DNA of 64,000 bases from the NCBI RefSeq assembly GCF_900100885.1, contig NZ_LT629692.1, positions 2,604,001-2,668,000 of the forward strand, given 5' to 3'. The notes beneath the pieces are model-generated. The model ran no database searches. It was given only the letters and a program-made list of their open reading frames with translations, and was not told the DNA's origin. This stretch comes from Microbacterium pygmaeum. GTDB taxonomy: Bacteria > Actinomycetota > Actinomycetes > Actinomycetales > Microbacteriaceae. Shown piece by piece: positions 8,664-17,214 of the stretch. Position 1 is the first letter of the stretch; every line of letters starts with the position of its first letter. A program made the position numbers and the translations under genes.

Positions 8664-8687
8664 ATTTATCTTGACATCAAGATAAAT
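8664..8687. promoter_or_regulatory. 24-bp AT-rich palindromic operator upstream of aconitase (MarR-type candidate)
   Basis: Two perfect 11-base arms (ATTTATCTTGA and its complement TCAAGATAAAT) flank a CA centre. The site begins four bases after the DUF3159 stop and is strikingly AT-rich for this genome. The arms look like MarR-family operators (CTTGA-N2-TCAAG core). In Streptomyces the MarR-family protein TamR is reported to control aconitase, so a TamR-like regulator is a reasonable guess. TTGACA (8671-8676) is embedded and could act as a -35, but no good -10 follows at normal spacing. Confidence 0.7.
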
Positions 8688-8698
8688 TCGGCCGCCGA

Positions 8699-8717
8699 AA
8701 CGGTAAGGCTGACCTCA
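8699..8717. promoter_or_regulatory. Iron-box-like site (DtxR/IdeR type) upstream of aconitase
   Basis: AACGGTAAGGCTGACCTCA matches the DtxR/IdeR consensus TWAGGTWAGSCTWACCTWA at 15 of 19 positions, including the whole GGTAAGGCT core and the ACCT arm. It lies 11 bp downstream of the palindrome and about 80 bp before the aconitase start. Aconitase needs a 4Fe-4S cluster, so iron control makes biological sense. Binding is inferred, not shown. Confidence 0.5.
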
Positions 8718-8797
8718 CTAGCCACTGCGGCCGGTGACGGGGAAGATGGGGAGTGACGGGCGTGCAGCCCGCTCCGCCGCCGACGAAGGAGACACGC

Positions 8798-11626
8798 GTG
8801 TCCACGGTTGACAGCTTCGGTGCCAAGAGCACCCTGACGGTCGGCAGCACCGACTACGAGATCTTCCGCATCGACACGGTGCCCGGATACGAGAAGCTGC
8901 CGTTCAGCCTCAAGGTCCTGCTCGAGAACCTGCTTCGCACCGAAGACGGTGCGAACGTCACGAAGGCGCAGATCGAGGCGCTCGGATCGTGGGATGCCGC
9001 GGCCGAGCCGGACACCGAAATCCAGTTCACCCCCGCACGCGTCGTGATGCAGGACTTCACCGGAGTGCCGTGCATCGTCGACCTCGCCACGATGCGCGAG
9101 GCGGTCGCAGCCCTCGGCGGCGACGCGAAGAAGATCAACCCCCTCTCGCCCGCCGAGATGGTCATCGACCACTCCGTGATCGCCGACCTGTTCGGCACCG
9201 AGAACGCCCTCGAGCGCAACGTCGAGATCGAGTACGAGCGCAACGGCGAGCGGTACCAGTTCCTGCGTTGGGGCCAGACGGCGTTCGATGACTTCAAGGT
9301 CGTCCCGCCGGGAACCGGCATCGTCCACCAGGTCAACATCGAGCACCTCGCGAAGGTCATCTACGACCGCTCCGTCGGCGGAGTGCTTCGCGCCTACCCC
9401 GACACCTGCGTCGGCACCGACTCGCACACCACGATGGTCAACGGCCTGGGCGTCCTGGGCTGGGGTGTGGGCGGCATCGAGGCCGAGGCCGCGATGCTCG
9501 GCCAGCCGGTCTCGATGCTGATCCCGAAGGTCGTCGGCTTCAAGCTCTCCGGTGCGATCCCGACCGGCGTCACCGCGACCGATGTCGTGCTGACGATCAC
9601 CGACATGCTGCGCAAGCACGGCGTGGTGGGCAAGTTCGTCGAGTTCTACGGAGAGGGCGTCGCGTCCGTCCCGCTCGCGAACCGTGCCACGATCGGCAAC
9701 ATGAGCCCGGAGTTCGGCTCCACCGCGGCCATGTTCCCGATCGACAGCGTCACGGTCGACTACCTGCGCCTCACCGGCCGTGACGAGCAGCAGCTCGCCC
9801 TGGTCGAGGCGTACGCGAAGGAGCAGAAGCTGTGGCACGACGCATCCGTCGAGCCGGTCTTCAGCGAGTACATGGAGCTCGACCTCTCCACGGTCGTCCC
9901 CTCGATCGCCGGTCCCAAGCGCCCGCAGGACCGCATCGAACTGTCCCGCTCGAAGGAGCAGTTCGAGGCCGACCTGATGAACTACGCCGATGTCGAGCAC
10001 GACCTGGTCGACCTCGAGATCGCCGAGTCCTTCCCGGCATCCGATCCGCCGGCGAACACACCGGAGTCCGACTCGAGCGAGCACTTCCACGTCCACCACT
10101 CCCACCCGCCGCAGCGCGTGTCCAAGCCGACTCCCGTGACCCTCGCGGACGGCGCGGCGTTCACCCTGGACCACGGGGCCGTCACGATCGCGGCGATCAC
10201 GTCGTGCACGAACACCTCCAACCCCTCGGTCATGCTGGCCGCCGGCCTGCTCGCCCGGAACGCGGTCAAGAAGGGTCTGAAGGCCAAGCCGTGGGTCAAG
10301 ACCACCCTCGCGCCCGGCTCGAAGGTGGTCACCGACTACTACGAGAAGGCCGGTCTCACCCAGGACCTGGAGGACCTCGGCTTCTACACGGTCGGCTACG
10401 GCTGCACGACCTGCATCGGAAACTCCGGCCCCCTCATCGAGGAGGTCTCGGCTGCGATCAACGAGAACGATCTGGCCGTGACCGCGGTGCTCTCGGGAAA
10501 CCGCAACTTCGAGGGGCGCATCAACCCCGACGTGAAGATGAACTACCTGGCCAGCCCGCCGCTGGTGATCGCCTACTCGCTCGCCGGCTCGATGAACTTC
10601 GATTTCGAGACGGACGCCCTCGGAAAGGACCGCGAGGGGAACGACGTCTTCCTCCGGGACATCTGGCCGGATGCTGCGGAGGTGCAGTCCACGATCGACT
10701 CGTCGATCAACAAGGAGATGTTCACGCACCAGTATGCGAGCGTCTTCGAGGGTGACGAGCGTTGGAAGACGCTCCCGACGCCGACCGGCGATGTGTTCGA
10801 GTGGGACGAGGACTCCACCTACGTGCGCAAGCCCCCGTACTTCGACGGCATGACGATGGAGCTCACTCCGGTGACCGACATCGTCGGGGCCCGCGTGATG
10901 GCGACGCTGCTGGACTCGGTCACCACCGATCACATCAGCCCGGCCGGCAACATCAAGGCGGACAGCCCCGCCGGCCAGTATCTCGCCGACCACGGCGTCG
11001 ACCGCAAGGACTTCAACTCCTACGGCTCACGCCGCGGCAACCACGAGGTCATGATCCGCGGCACGTTCGCGAACATCCGGCTGAAGAACCAGCTGGTCCG
11101 CTCCGTCAACGACGGCGCCGAGGTCGAGGGCGGTTTGACCCGCGACTTCACGCAGGAGGGCGGCCCGCAGTCCTTCATCTACGACGCATCCATGAACTAC
11201 CAGGAGCAGGGCGTGCCCCTCGTCATCTTCGGCGGCAAGGAGTACGGCTCCGGGTCATCGCGCGACTGGGCGGCCAAGGGCACCAGCCTGCTCGGCGTGA
11301 AGGCGGTCATCACCGAGAGCTTCGAGCGGATCCACCGCTCCAACCTGATCGGCATGGGCGTCGTCCCGCTGCAGTTCCCCACGGGCGAGAGCTGGGGTTC
11401 GCTCGGACTGGACGGCACCGAGATCGTCTCGATCAGCGGCCTCGAGGCGCTCAATGAGGGCGTGACGCCCAAGACGGTCCGGGTCACCGCCGAGCCGAGC
11501 GAGTTCTCCGCCGAGGGCAAGCAGACGGTGGAGTTCGACGCGATCGTGCGCATCGACACGCCGGGTGAGGCGGACTACTACCGCAACGGCGGCATTCTGC
11601 AGTACGTGCTGCGTTCCCTCGTCTGA
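8798..11626 (+). CDS. acnA: Aconitate hydratase A
   Basis: AcnA interconverts citrate and isocitrate in the TCA cycle through a 4Fe-4S cluster. The protein is 942 residues, typical of the AcnA/IRP1 class. Cluster ligands are Cys470 (ITSCTNTSNPS) and Cys536/Cys539 (GYGCTTCIGNSGP). YPDTCVGTDSHTTM and the C-terminal swivelling domain motifs (SRRGNHEVMIRGTF, YGSGSSRDWAAKG, ERIHRSNLIGMGV) are all present. I chose the GTG at 8798 because GAAGGAG lies 7-8 bases upstream; the in-frame ATG at 8753 would add 15 unlike residues. The upstream region carries a palindrome and an iron-box-like site; a strong hairpin terminator follows. Confidence 0.97.
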   Translation: MSTVDSFGAKSTLTVGSTDYEIFRIDTVPGYEKLPFSLKVLLENLLRTEDGANVTKAQIEALGSWDAAAEPDTEIQFTPARVVMQDFTGVPCIVDLATMREAVAALGGDAKKINPLSPAEMVIDHSVIADLFGTENALERNVEIEYERNGERYQFLRWGQTAFDDFKVVPPGTGIVHQVNIEHLAKVIYDRSVGGVLRAYPDTCVGTDSHTTMVNGLGVLGWGVGGIEAEAAMLGQPVSMLIPKVVGFKLSGAIPTGVTATDVVLTITDMLRKHGVVGKFVEFYGEGVASVPLANRATIGNMSPEFGSTAAMFPIDSVTVDYLRLTGRDEQQLALVEAYAKEQKLWHDASVEPVFSEYMELDLSTVVPSIAGPKRPQDRIELSRSKEQFEADLMNYADVEHDLVDLEIAESFPASDPPANTPESDSSEHFHVHHSHPPQRVSKPTPVTLADGAAFTLDHGAVTIAAITSCTNTSNPSVMLAAGLLARNAVKKGLKAKPWVKTTLAPGSKVVTDYYEKAGLTQDLEDLGFYTVGYGCTTCIGNSGPLIEEVSAAINENDLAVTAVLSGNRNFEGRINPDVKMNYLASPPLVIAYSLAGSMNFDFETDALGKDREGNDVFLRDIWPDAAEVQSTIDSSINKEMFTHQYASVFEGDERWKTLPTPTGDVFEWDEDSTYVRKPPYFDGMTMELTPVTDIVGARVMATLLDSVTTDHISPAGNIKADSPAGQYLADHGVDRKDFNSYGSRRGNHEVMIRGTFANIRLKNQLVRSVNDGAEVEGGLTRDFTQEGGPQSFIYDASMNYQEQGVPLVIFGGKEYGSGSSRDWAAKGTSLLGVKAVITESFERIHRSNLIGMGVVPLQFPTGESWGSLGLDGTEIVSISGLEALNEGVTPKTVRVTAEPSEFSAEGKQTVEFDAIVRIDTPGEADYYRNGGILQYVLRSLV

Positions 11627-11637
11627 GCGCATCGCCC

Positions 11638-11665
11638 GAGGGGTCGGGCCCGTGCCCGACCCCTC
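11638..11665 (+). terminator. Terminator after acnA
   Basis: Perfect 12-bp arms (GAGGGGTCGGGC and its complement) with a CCGT loop begin 12 bases after the aconitase stop. There is no T-run, as is common in high-GC actinobacteria. The dxs promoter lies directly downstream. Confidence 0.75.
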
Positions 11666-11693
11666 CGTCGTACCACCCACGGGTAGACTGGAT

Positions 11694-11699
11694 CCGCTC
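11694..11699 (+). promoter_or_regulatory. -10 element of dxs
   Basis: TAGACT fits TANNNT and lies 24 bases before the dxs ATG, giving a short leader that includes the AAGGAGG Shine-Dalgarno. The -35 (near 11671) is weak. Confidence 0.5.
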
Positions 11700-11723
11700 G
11701 TCCGGGCCCGAGAAGGAGGCGGA

Positions 11724-13676
11724 ATGTCGTTGCTGTCGTCCATTTCAGGACCGCGCGATCTCGACGCCCTGTCCCAGGAGCAACTGGTCGAACTGGCCGA
11801 TGAGATCCGTGCATTCCTCATCGAGAACGTCTCGCGCACCGGCGGCCACCTCGGACCCAATCTGGGAGTGGTGGAGCTGACGCTGGCCATGCACCGGGTG
11901 TTCGACTCGCCGAACGACCCGATGATCTTCGACACCGGCCATCAGTCCTACGTCCACAAGCTGCTCACCGGCCGCCAGGACTTCTCGGGACTGCGTTCCC
12001 GAGGCGGGCTCGCCGGCTATCCGCAGCGCTCCGAGAGCCCGCACGACGTGGTGGAGTCCTCCCATGCGTCCAGTTCGCTGAGCTGGGCGGACGGCGTCTC
12101 GCGCGCGCTCACCCGCACGGGCCGCAAGGATCGTCACGTCGTCGCCGTGGTGGGCGACGGATCACTCACCGGCGGTATGACGTGGGAGGCGCTGAACAAC
12201 ATCTCCGACGACAACGACCGCAACCTGGTCATCATCGTCAACGACAACGGACGCTCGTACGCGCCCACGATCGGCGGCATGGCCCGCTACCTGAACCGGG
12301 TGCGCACCGCCGACGCGTACCGCAACCTCCACGAGGGCTCCGACACCCTCTTCCGCAGGCTCGGACCCGCCGCCCGCGCGCTGTACCGCGGCGTGCGCGG
12401 GGGCACGCACGGGTTCCTCTCCCGCTTCACCAACAACGCGGCGCTGTATTCCAACCTCGACATCAAATACCTCGGTCCGGTGGACGGCCACGACCTGCCG
12501 GTGCTGATCGAGACGCTGGAACTGGCCAAGGGCTTCGGCGCACCCGTGATCGTGCACGCGATCACGGAGAAGGGCCGCGGTTATCAGCCCGCCCTGGATG
12601 ACGAAGCCGACCAGTTCCATGCGGTCGGCCGCATCGATCCGATCTCGGGTCACCCGGTCTCCAGTTCGACCTCTCTGGCGTGGACCGACGCCTTCGCGGC
12701 CGAACTGCTGGCGATCGGCGAGGCGCGCGAGGACATCATCGGCATCACCGCCGCCATGCTGCGCCCGACCGGCCTCCTGCCGTTCGCGCAGCGCTTCCCG
12801 GACCGCGTCTACGACGTCGGCATCGCCGAGCAGCACGCCGTGGCCTCGGCGGCGGGCCTCGCCTTCGGCGGCCTGCACCCGGTGGTGGCGATCTACGCGA
12901 CGTTCATGAACCGGGCCTTCGATCAGGTCATGATGGATGTCGCCCTGCACCGCGCCGGCGTCACCTTCGTGCTCGATCGGGCAGGCGTCACCGGCCCCGA
13001 TGGGCCGAGTCATCATGGCATCTGGGATCTGGCCATGCTCCAGCTCGTCCCGAACATCCGGATCGCGGTTCCGCGAGACGGGGAGCGTCTTCGGGAGGAG
13101 CTGCGCGAAGCGGTCGCCGTCGATGATGCGCCGACCGTGCTGCGATTCCCGAAAGGCGCGGTCTCGCCGGATCTCCCGGCGATCGAGCGCCTGCGCGACG
13201 GCGTGGACGTGCTGGTGCGCTCCGGCGCCTCGGACGTGCTGATCCTCGGGATCGGGCCGATGGCGCACATCGCGGTCGACGTGGCCGATCGACTGCGCGC
13301 ACAGGGGATCGGGGCGACCGTCGTTGACCCTCGCTGGGTGGTGCCTGTGCAGCCGTCGATCGTCGAGCTCGCGGCATCCCACCGCCTCGTCATCACGATC
13401 GAGGACGGCATCCGCGTCGGGGGGATCGGCACGCGCGTGCGCCAGGTGCTGCGCGAGGCGGGCGTGGACACCGCCGTGGACGAGCTGGGCCTGCCGGACG
13501 CGTTCATCGACCATGCGACGCGCGAGCAGATCCTCGAAGACGCCGGACTGACGCCCGCCAAGATCGCGCAGGACATCGTCTCGCAGGTGCTGGGCACGCG
13601 AATCCCTGTGGCGCGCGGCGCCGCGAGCAGTGAGCTGCCGTCGATCACCGAATGGGCCGACGAGCGGCGCTCCTAG
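11724..13676 (+). CDS. dxs: 1-deoxy-D-xylulose-5-phosphate synthase
   Basis: Dxs condenses pyruvate and glyceraldehyde 3-phosphate to 1-deoxyxylulose 5-phosphate, the first step of the MEP isoprenoid pathway; the product also feeds thiamine and, in some bacteria, PLP synthesis (here PdxST makes PLP instead). The 650-residue protein has the thiamine-diphosphate site GDGSLTGGMTWEALNN (about 151-166), the central DVGIAEQHAV motif with the catalytic Glu, and a C-terminal transketolase domain. The ATG at 11724 is preceded by AAGGAGG. It is monocistronic, between the acnA terminator and a large hairpin that separates it from convergent fadB. Confidence 0.96.
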   Translation: MSLLSSISGPRDLDALSQEQLVELADEIRAFLIENVSRTGGHLGPNLGVVELTLAMHRVFDSPNDPMIFDTGHQSYVHKLLTGRQDFSGLRSRGGLAGYPQRSESPHDVVESSHASSSLSWADGVSRALTRTGRKDRHVVAVVGDGSLTGGMTWEALNNISDDNDRNLVIIVNDNGRSYAPTIGGMARYLNRVRTADAYRNLHEGSDTLFRRLGPAARALYRGVRGGTHGFLSRFTNNAALYSNLDIKYLGPVDGHDLPVLIETLELAKGFGAPVIVHAITEKGRGYQPALDDEADQFHAVGRIDPISGHPVSSSTSLAWTDAFAAELLAIGEAREDIIGITAAMLRPTGLLPFAQRFPDRVYDVGIAEQHAVASAAGLAFGGLHPVVAIYATFMNRAFDQVMMDVALHRAGVTFVLDRAGVTGPDGPSHHGIWDLAMLQLVPNIRIAVPRDGERLREELREAVAVDDAPTVLRFPKGAVSPDLPAIERLRDGVDVLVRSGASDVLILGIGPMAHIAVDVADRLRAQGIGATVVDPRWVVPVQPSIVELAASHRLVITIEDGIRVGGIGTRVRQVLREAGVDTAVDELGLPDAFIDHATREQILEDAGLTPAKIAQDIVSQVLGTRIPVARGAASSELPSITEWADERRS

Positions 13677-13695
13677 ACGCTCCCGGGTCTACGAG

Positions 13696-13762
13696 AACAG
13701 GTGATCCCGCCGGCACAGGAGATTTCCTGCGAAATCGTCCTGCATCGGCGGGATCACCTGTT
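13696..13762. terminator. Large inverted repeat between convergent dxs and fadB
   Basis: Two perfect 17-base arms (AACAGGTGATCCCGCCG at 13696-13712 and its complement at 13746-13762) surround a 33-base loop that holds a smaller hairpin (CAGGA-GATT-TCCTG). Being between two stop codons it probably acts as a bidirectional terminator. The long loop with an inner hairpin is more complex than a standard terminator; a dispersed repeat is the alternative. Confidence 0.7.
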
Positions 13763-13785
13763 GCGGTCACGCGGGTCGAATCGCG

Positions 13786-15927
13786 TCAGCCGGCGATGCC
13801 CCGGATCAGCGGATCGTGGAACGTGCCGCCGAACACGCGCTCCGAGGCTCCCTCGCGATCGAGGTACGGCGAGGCGCCGCCGTCGATGAACGGCCATCCT
13901 GCGCCGAGGATGAGGCACAGGTCGATGTCCTCCACCTCGGGGACGACGCCCTGGTCCAGCATGAGCTGGATCTCATGGGCGAGTCCGTCCTGCACACGGC
14001 GGAGGATCTCCGCCTCCGTGGCGGCGTCCGTGCCGACGGCGCCCTTGAGCACCTTCTCGGCGGACTTGGTCCAGCCGGTGACCCGGCCCCCCTTGTCCTT
14101 CTCGACGACCTGGTCGAGTTCGGCCAGCTGGTGGAAGTTCTCGGACGCGTAGAAGCGGTCCGGGAACGCCGTTGCCATCGTGTCCTGCACGTGTGCGGCG
14201 ACCTTCCATCCGACCAGATCGATCAGCTGGAACGGCGACATGGGCAGCCCGAGCGGAGCGAACGCCTTTTCGACGGTGAGCAGCGGAGTGCCCTCGTACA
14301 CTGCGCGCGCAGCTTCACCCATCACCTTCGCCAGCAGCCGGTTGACGACGAATCCGGGCGCGTCCGCGGTGAGCACCGCGTTCTTGCCGAGACCGCGGGC
14401 GACCACGAAGGCGGTCGAGAGCGCGGCGTCCGTCGTCGAAGGCGTCTTCACGATCTCGATCAGCGGCATGACCGCCACCGGGTTGAAGAAGTGGAAGCCC
14501 ACGAGGCGCTCGGGGTGCGCGAGCTTCGCGCCGATCTCCTCGACCGACAGCGAGGACGTGTTCGTGGCGAGGATGGCATCCTCCGCGATGAACTTCTCGA
14601 TCTCGCCGAACACCTGCTGCTTGACGCCAACCTCTTCGAAGACGGCCTCGATGACGAAGTCGCAGTCGGCGTACGCGCTCTTGTCGGTGGTGCCATGGAT
14701 GAGCGCACGCAGGCGGTTGGCCGCGTCCCCATCCAGGCGGCCCTTGGCCTCCAGCTTGCCGATCTCCTCGTGGATGTGCGCCACGCCCTTGTCCACGCGC
14801 GCCTGGTCGAGATCGGTGATCAGGACGGGCACCTGCAGCTTGCGCACGAACAGCAGCGCGAACTGGCTCGCCATGAGGCCCGCGCCGATGATCCCGACCT
14901 TCGTCACCTTGCGGGCGAGCGACTTGTCGGGGGCGCCGACGGGGCGCTTCGCGCGCTTCTGGACGAGATCGAAGGCGTACATGGATGCTGCGAACTGGTC
15001 GCCCGTGACGAGGTCGGCCAGCGCCTCGTCCTCACGCGCGAAGCCCTCGGCCTTCGTGCCGCCCTTCGCCTTGTCGAGCAGGTCCAGCGCCGCGTACGGC
15101 GACTTCGGGACGGTGCCGATGCGGCTTTCGAGCATGCCGCGGGCCATCTTGACGGCGATGGGCCACTTCGTGAGTCGCTCGATCTTGCCCGGCTCGTTCT
15201 TCCGGTCGACCTTCCTGCCGCCCAGGACCGCGTCCGCCCACGCCAGAGAGTTCTCCAGAAACGTCGAGGCCGGGAAGATCGCGTCGACGATGCCGTAGTC
15301 GAACGCCTGCTGGGGCCTGAGCATCCGGTTCTGCTTCAGCGGATTCGAGATGACGACCTCGAGCGCGTTCTCGATGCCGATGAGGTTCGGCAGCAGGTAC
15401 GCGCCGCCCCACCCGGGGATCAGGCCGAGGAACACCTCCGGCAGGGCGATCGCGGCCGCCGAGGCATCGACCGTCCGGTACGTCGAGTTCAGCGCGATCT
15501 CGAGGCCGCCGCCGAGCGCCAGCCCGTTGACGAATGTGAACGACGGCACGCCCAGCTCGCCCAGCTTGCCCAGAACGTGGTGGCCGAACTGGGCCACCAG
15601 CTTCGCGTTCTGCTTCGAACCGACTTTGCTGATGTCGCTGAGGTCGGCGCCGGCGGCGAGGATGTACTGCTTTCCCGTGATGCCGACGGCCTGGATCTCG
15701 CCGGCGGCTGCGCGGGCCTTCAACGTGTCGAGCGTGGTGTTCAGCTCCTGGAGGGTCGCCGGTCCGAGCGTGTTCGGGCGGGTGTGATCGCGACCGTTGT
15801 CGAGCGTGACCAGTGCGAGCACTTTCCCGGATGCGAGGCGGACATCACGCACTGGGGAGTGCGTGACCACCTCGCCGAAGGTCTCGGCGAGGATGGGGGA
15901 GAAGTCGACCTGTTCGTAGTTCGTCAT
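13786..15927 (-). CDS. fadB: 3-hydroxyacyl-CoA dehydrogenase / enoyl-CoA hydratase (FadB/FadJ-type fusion)
   Basis: This bifunctional beta-oxidation enzyme hydrates enoyl-CoA and oxidises L-3-hydroxyacyl-CoA with NAD+. The 713-residue protein has an N-terminal crotonase domain (about 15-300; GLALGGGLEIAL and GLIPGWGGAYLLP oxyanion and acid/base regions). A Rossmann dehydrogenase domain starts near KVGIIGAGLMASQFA (about 340), with GFHFFNPVAVMPLIEIV and FVVNRLL following, then the C-terminal helical domain. The ATG at 15927 has AGGAC upstream. It lies 9 bp downstream of fadA, giving a fadA-fadB operon. Confidence 0.93.
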   Translation of the reverse strand: MTNYEQVDFSPILAETFGEVVTHSPVRDVRLASGKVLALVTLDNGRDHTRPNTLGPATLQELNTTLDTLKARAAAGEIQAVGITGKQYILAAGADLSDISKVGSKQNAKLVAQFGHHVLGKLGELGVPSFTFVNGLALGGGLEIALNSTYRTVDASAAAIALPEVFLGLIPGWGGAYLLPNLIGIENALEVVISNPLKQNRMLRPQQAFDYGIVDAIFPASTFLENSLAWADAVLGGRKVDRKNEPGKIERLTKWPIAVKMARGMLESRIGTVPKSPYAALDLLDKAKGGTKAEGFAREDEALADLVTGDQFAASMYAFDLVQKRAKRPVGAPDKSLARKVTKVGIIGAGLMASQFALLFVRKLQVPVLITDLDQARVDKGVAHIHEEIGKLEAKGRLDGDAANRLRALIHGTTDKSAYADCDFVIEAVFEEVGVKQQVFGEIEKFIAEDAILATNTSSLSVEEIGAKLAHPERLVGFHFFNPVAVMPLIEIVKTPSTTDAALSTAFVVARGLGKNAVLTADAPGFVVNRLLAKVMGEAARAVYEGTPLLTVEKAFAPLGLPMSPFQLIDLVGWKVAAHVQDTMATAFPDRFYASENFHQLAELDQVVEKDKGGRVTGWTKSAEKVLKGAVGTDAATEAEILRRVQDGLAHEIQLMLDQGVVPEVEDIDLCLILGAGWPFIDGGASPYLDREGASERVFGGTFHDPLIRGIAG

Positions 15928-15936
15928 CGAGGAGTC

Positions 15937-17139
15937 CTACTTCTTTCCGTTGTAGTGCGGGTTCTCCCAGATGACCGAGCCGCCCTGGCCGAGGCCGACG
16001 CACATGGCGGTCAGACCGTAGCGGACGTCAGGGCGCTCGGCGAACTGCGCGGCGAGCTGGATCATCAGGCGCACACCGGATGCCGCCAGCGGGTGTCCGA
16101 GCGCGATCGCGCCGCCCCACTGGTTGACGCGTGGGTCGTCATCGGCGATGCCGAAGTGATCCAGCAGCGAGATGACCTGGATTGCGAAGGCCTCGTTGAG
16201 CTCGAACAGCCCGATGTCGGCGATCGTGAGACCGGCCTTGCGGAGCGCCTTCTCCGTCGAAGGGATCGGGCCGATCCCCATGATCTCGGGCTGCACGCCG
16301 GCGAAGGCGAACGAGACGAGCTTCATCTTCGGCGCGAGTCCGAACTCCTTGACCGCGCCCGAGCCGGCCAGCAGGCTGACCGTCGCGCCGTCCGTTAGCG
16401 GCGAGGAGGTGCCGGCCGTCACGCGCCCGTGCGGACGGAACGGCGTCTTGAGCGTCGCCAGACCCTCCATGGTGGTCTCAGGCCGGCGGCCCTCGTCTTC
16501 GGTCGCCAGGCCCCAGTCGCCGTCGGCGCCCTTGATGGCGACCGGCACCAGGTCGGGCTGGAAGCGCCCGGCGTCGTACGCCGCCTGCGCCTTGTGCTGG
16601 CTGAGCATGCCGTAGCGGTCGGCGCGCTCCTTCGTCAGCTCGGGGAAGCGGTCGTGGATGCGCTCCGCCGTCAGCCCCATGTTCAGGGCGTCTGCGCTGA
16701 CGAGCTTCTCCGAGACGAACCGGGGGTTCGGGTCGACGTTGCTGCCGTCCAGCGGGTGGCGGCCCATGTGCTCCACCCCGCCGGCGAGCGCGAGGTCGTA
16801 CATGCCGATGCCGATGGCGCTCGCCATGGTGGTGACGCTGGTCATCGCCCCCGCGCACATGCGGTCGATCGCGAAGCCCGGGACGGTCTGCGGCAGCCCG
16901 GACAGGAGGGCGACGGAGCGCCCGAGGGTCAGCCCCTGATCGCCGGTCTGCGATGTCGCCGCAAGTGCGTAGTCATCGATCCGGTCGGCGGGCACCTTCG
17001 GGTTCCGCTCCATGAGACCGATCGTCGCCTTGACCGCGAGGTCATCGGATCGGGTGTTCCAGTACTGGCCTTTTTCGCCGGCGCGCCCGAACGGGGTGCG
17101 CATGCCATCGACGAAGAAGACGTCCGAATGCTCGGCCAC
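15937..17139 (-). CDS. fadA: Acetyl-CoA acetyltransferase / 3-ketoacyl-CoA thiolase
   Basis: The thiolase cleaves 3-ketoacyl-CoA with CoA, the last step of each beta-oxidation round. The 400-residue protein has the nucleophilic Cys95 in DRMCAGAMTS, the GGVEHMGRHPL loop, NEAFA, the catalytic His in ALGHPLAASGVR, and the second catalytic Cys in AMCVGLGQGGSV. Its GTG start at 17139 follows TTGGAGG. A TAGGCT -10 candidate lies on the minus strand at 17167-17172. fadB follows after 9 bp, so the two form the trifunctional complex genes. Confidence 0.93.
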   Translation of the reverse strand: MAEHSDVFFVDGMRTPFGRAGEKGQYWNTRSDDLAVKATIGLMERNPKVPADRIDDYALAATSQTGDQGLTLGRSVALLSGLPQTVPGFAIDRMCAGAMTSVTTMASAIGIGMYDLALAGGVEHMGRHPLDGSNVDPNPRFVSEKLVSADALNMGLTAERIHDRFPELTKERADRYGMLSQHKAQAAYDAGRFQPDLVPVAIKGADGDWGLATEDEGRRPETTMEGLATLKTPFRPHGRVTAGTSSPLTDGATVSLLAGSGAVKEFGLAPKMKLVSFAFAGVQPEIMGIGPIPSTEKALRKAGLTIADIGLFELNEAFAIQVISLLDHFGIADDDPRVNQWGGAIALGHPLAASGVRLMIQLAAQFAERPDVRYGLTAMCVGLGQGGSVIWENPHYNGKK

Positions 17140-17201
17140 TCTGCCTCCAAGGTTGGGTATGAGCCCAGCCTAGGAGCGGGCTCGGAGGCCCGAGAATCGC
17201 T

Positions 17202-17214
17202 TAGGTCGAACCTA
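17202..17214. promoter_or_regulatory. Short palindrome upstream of the fadAB promoter
   Basis: TAGGT-CGA-ACCTA is a perfect 5-bp inverted repeat overlapping the RNase D stop codon, about 30 bp upstream of the TAGGCT -10 candidate for fadAB. It could be an operator for a fatty-acid regulator or mere chance. Confidence 0.25.

Noticed and set aside
8666..10993. Minus-strand frame of 775 codons across acnA
   Set aside because: Antisense to aconitase, whose cluster ligands and length are complete.
13816..16398. Plus-strand frame of 860 codons across fadB
   Set aside because: Antisense to fadB/fadA, rich in Arg, Asp, Val and Leu, with no motif; fadB explains the region fully.
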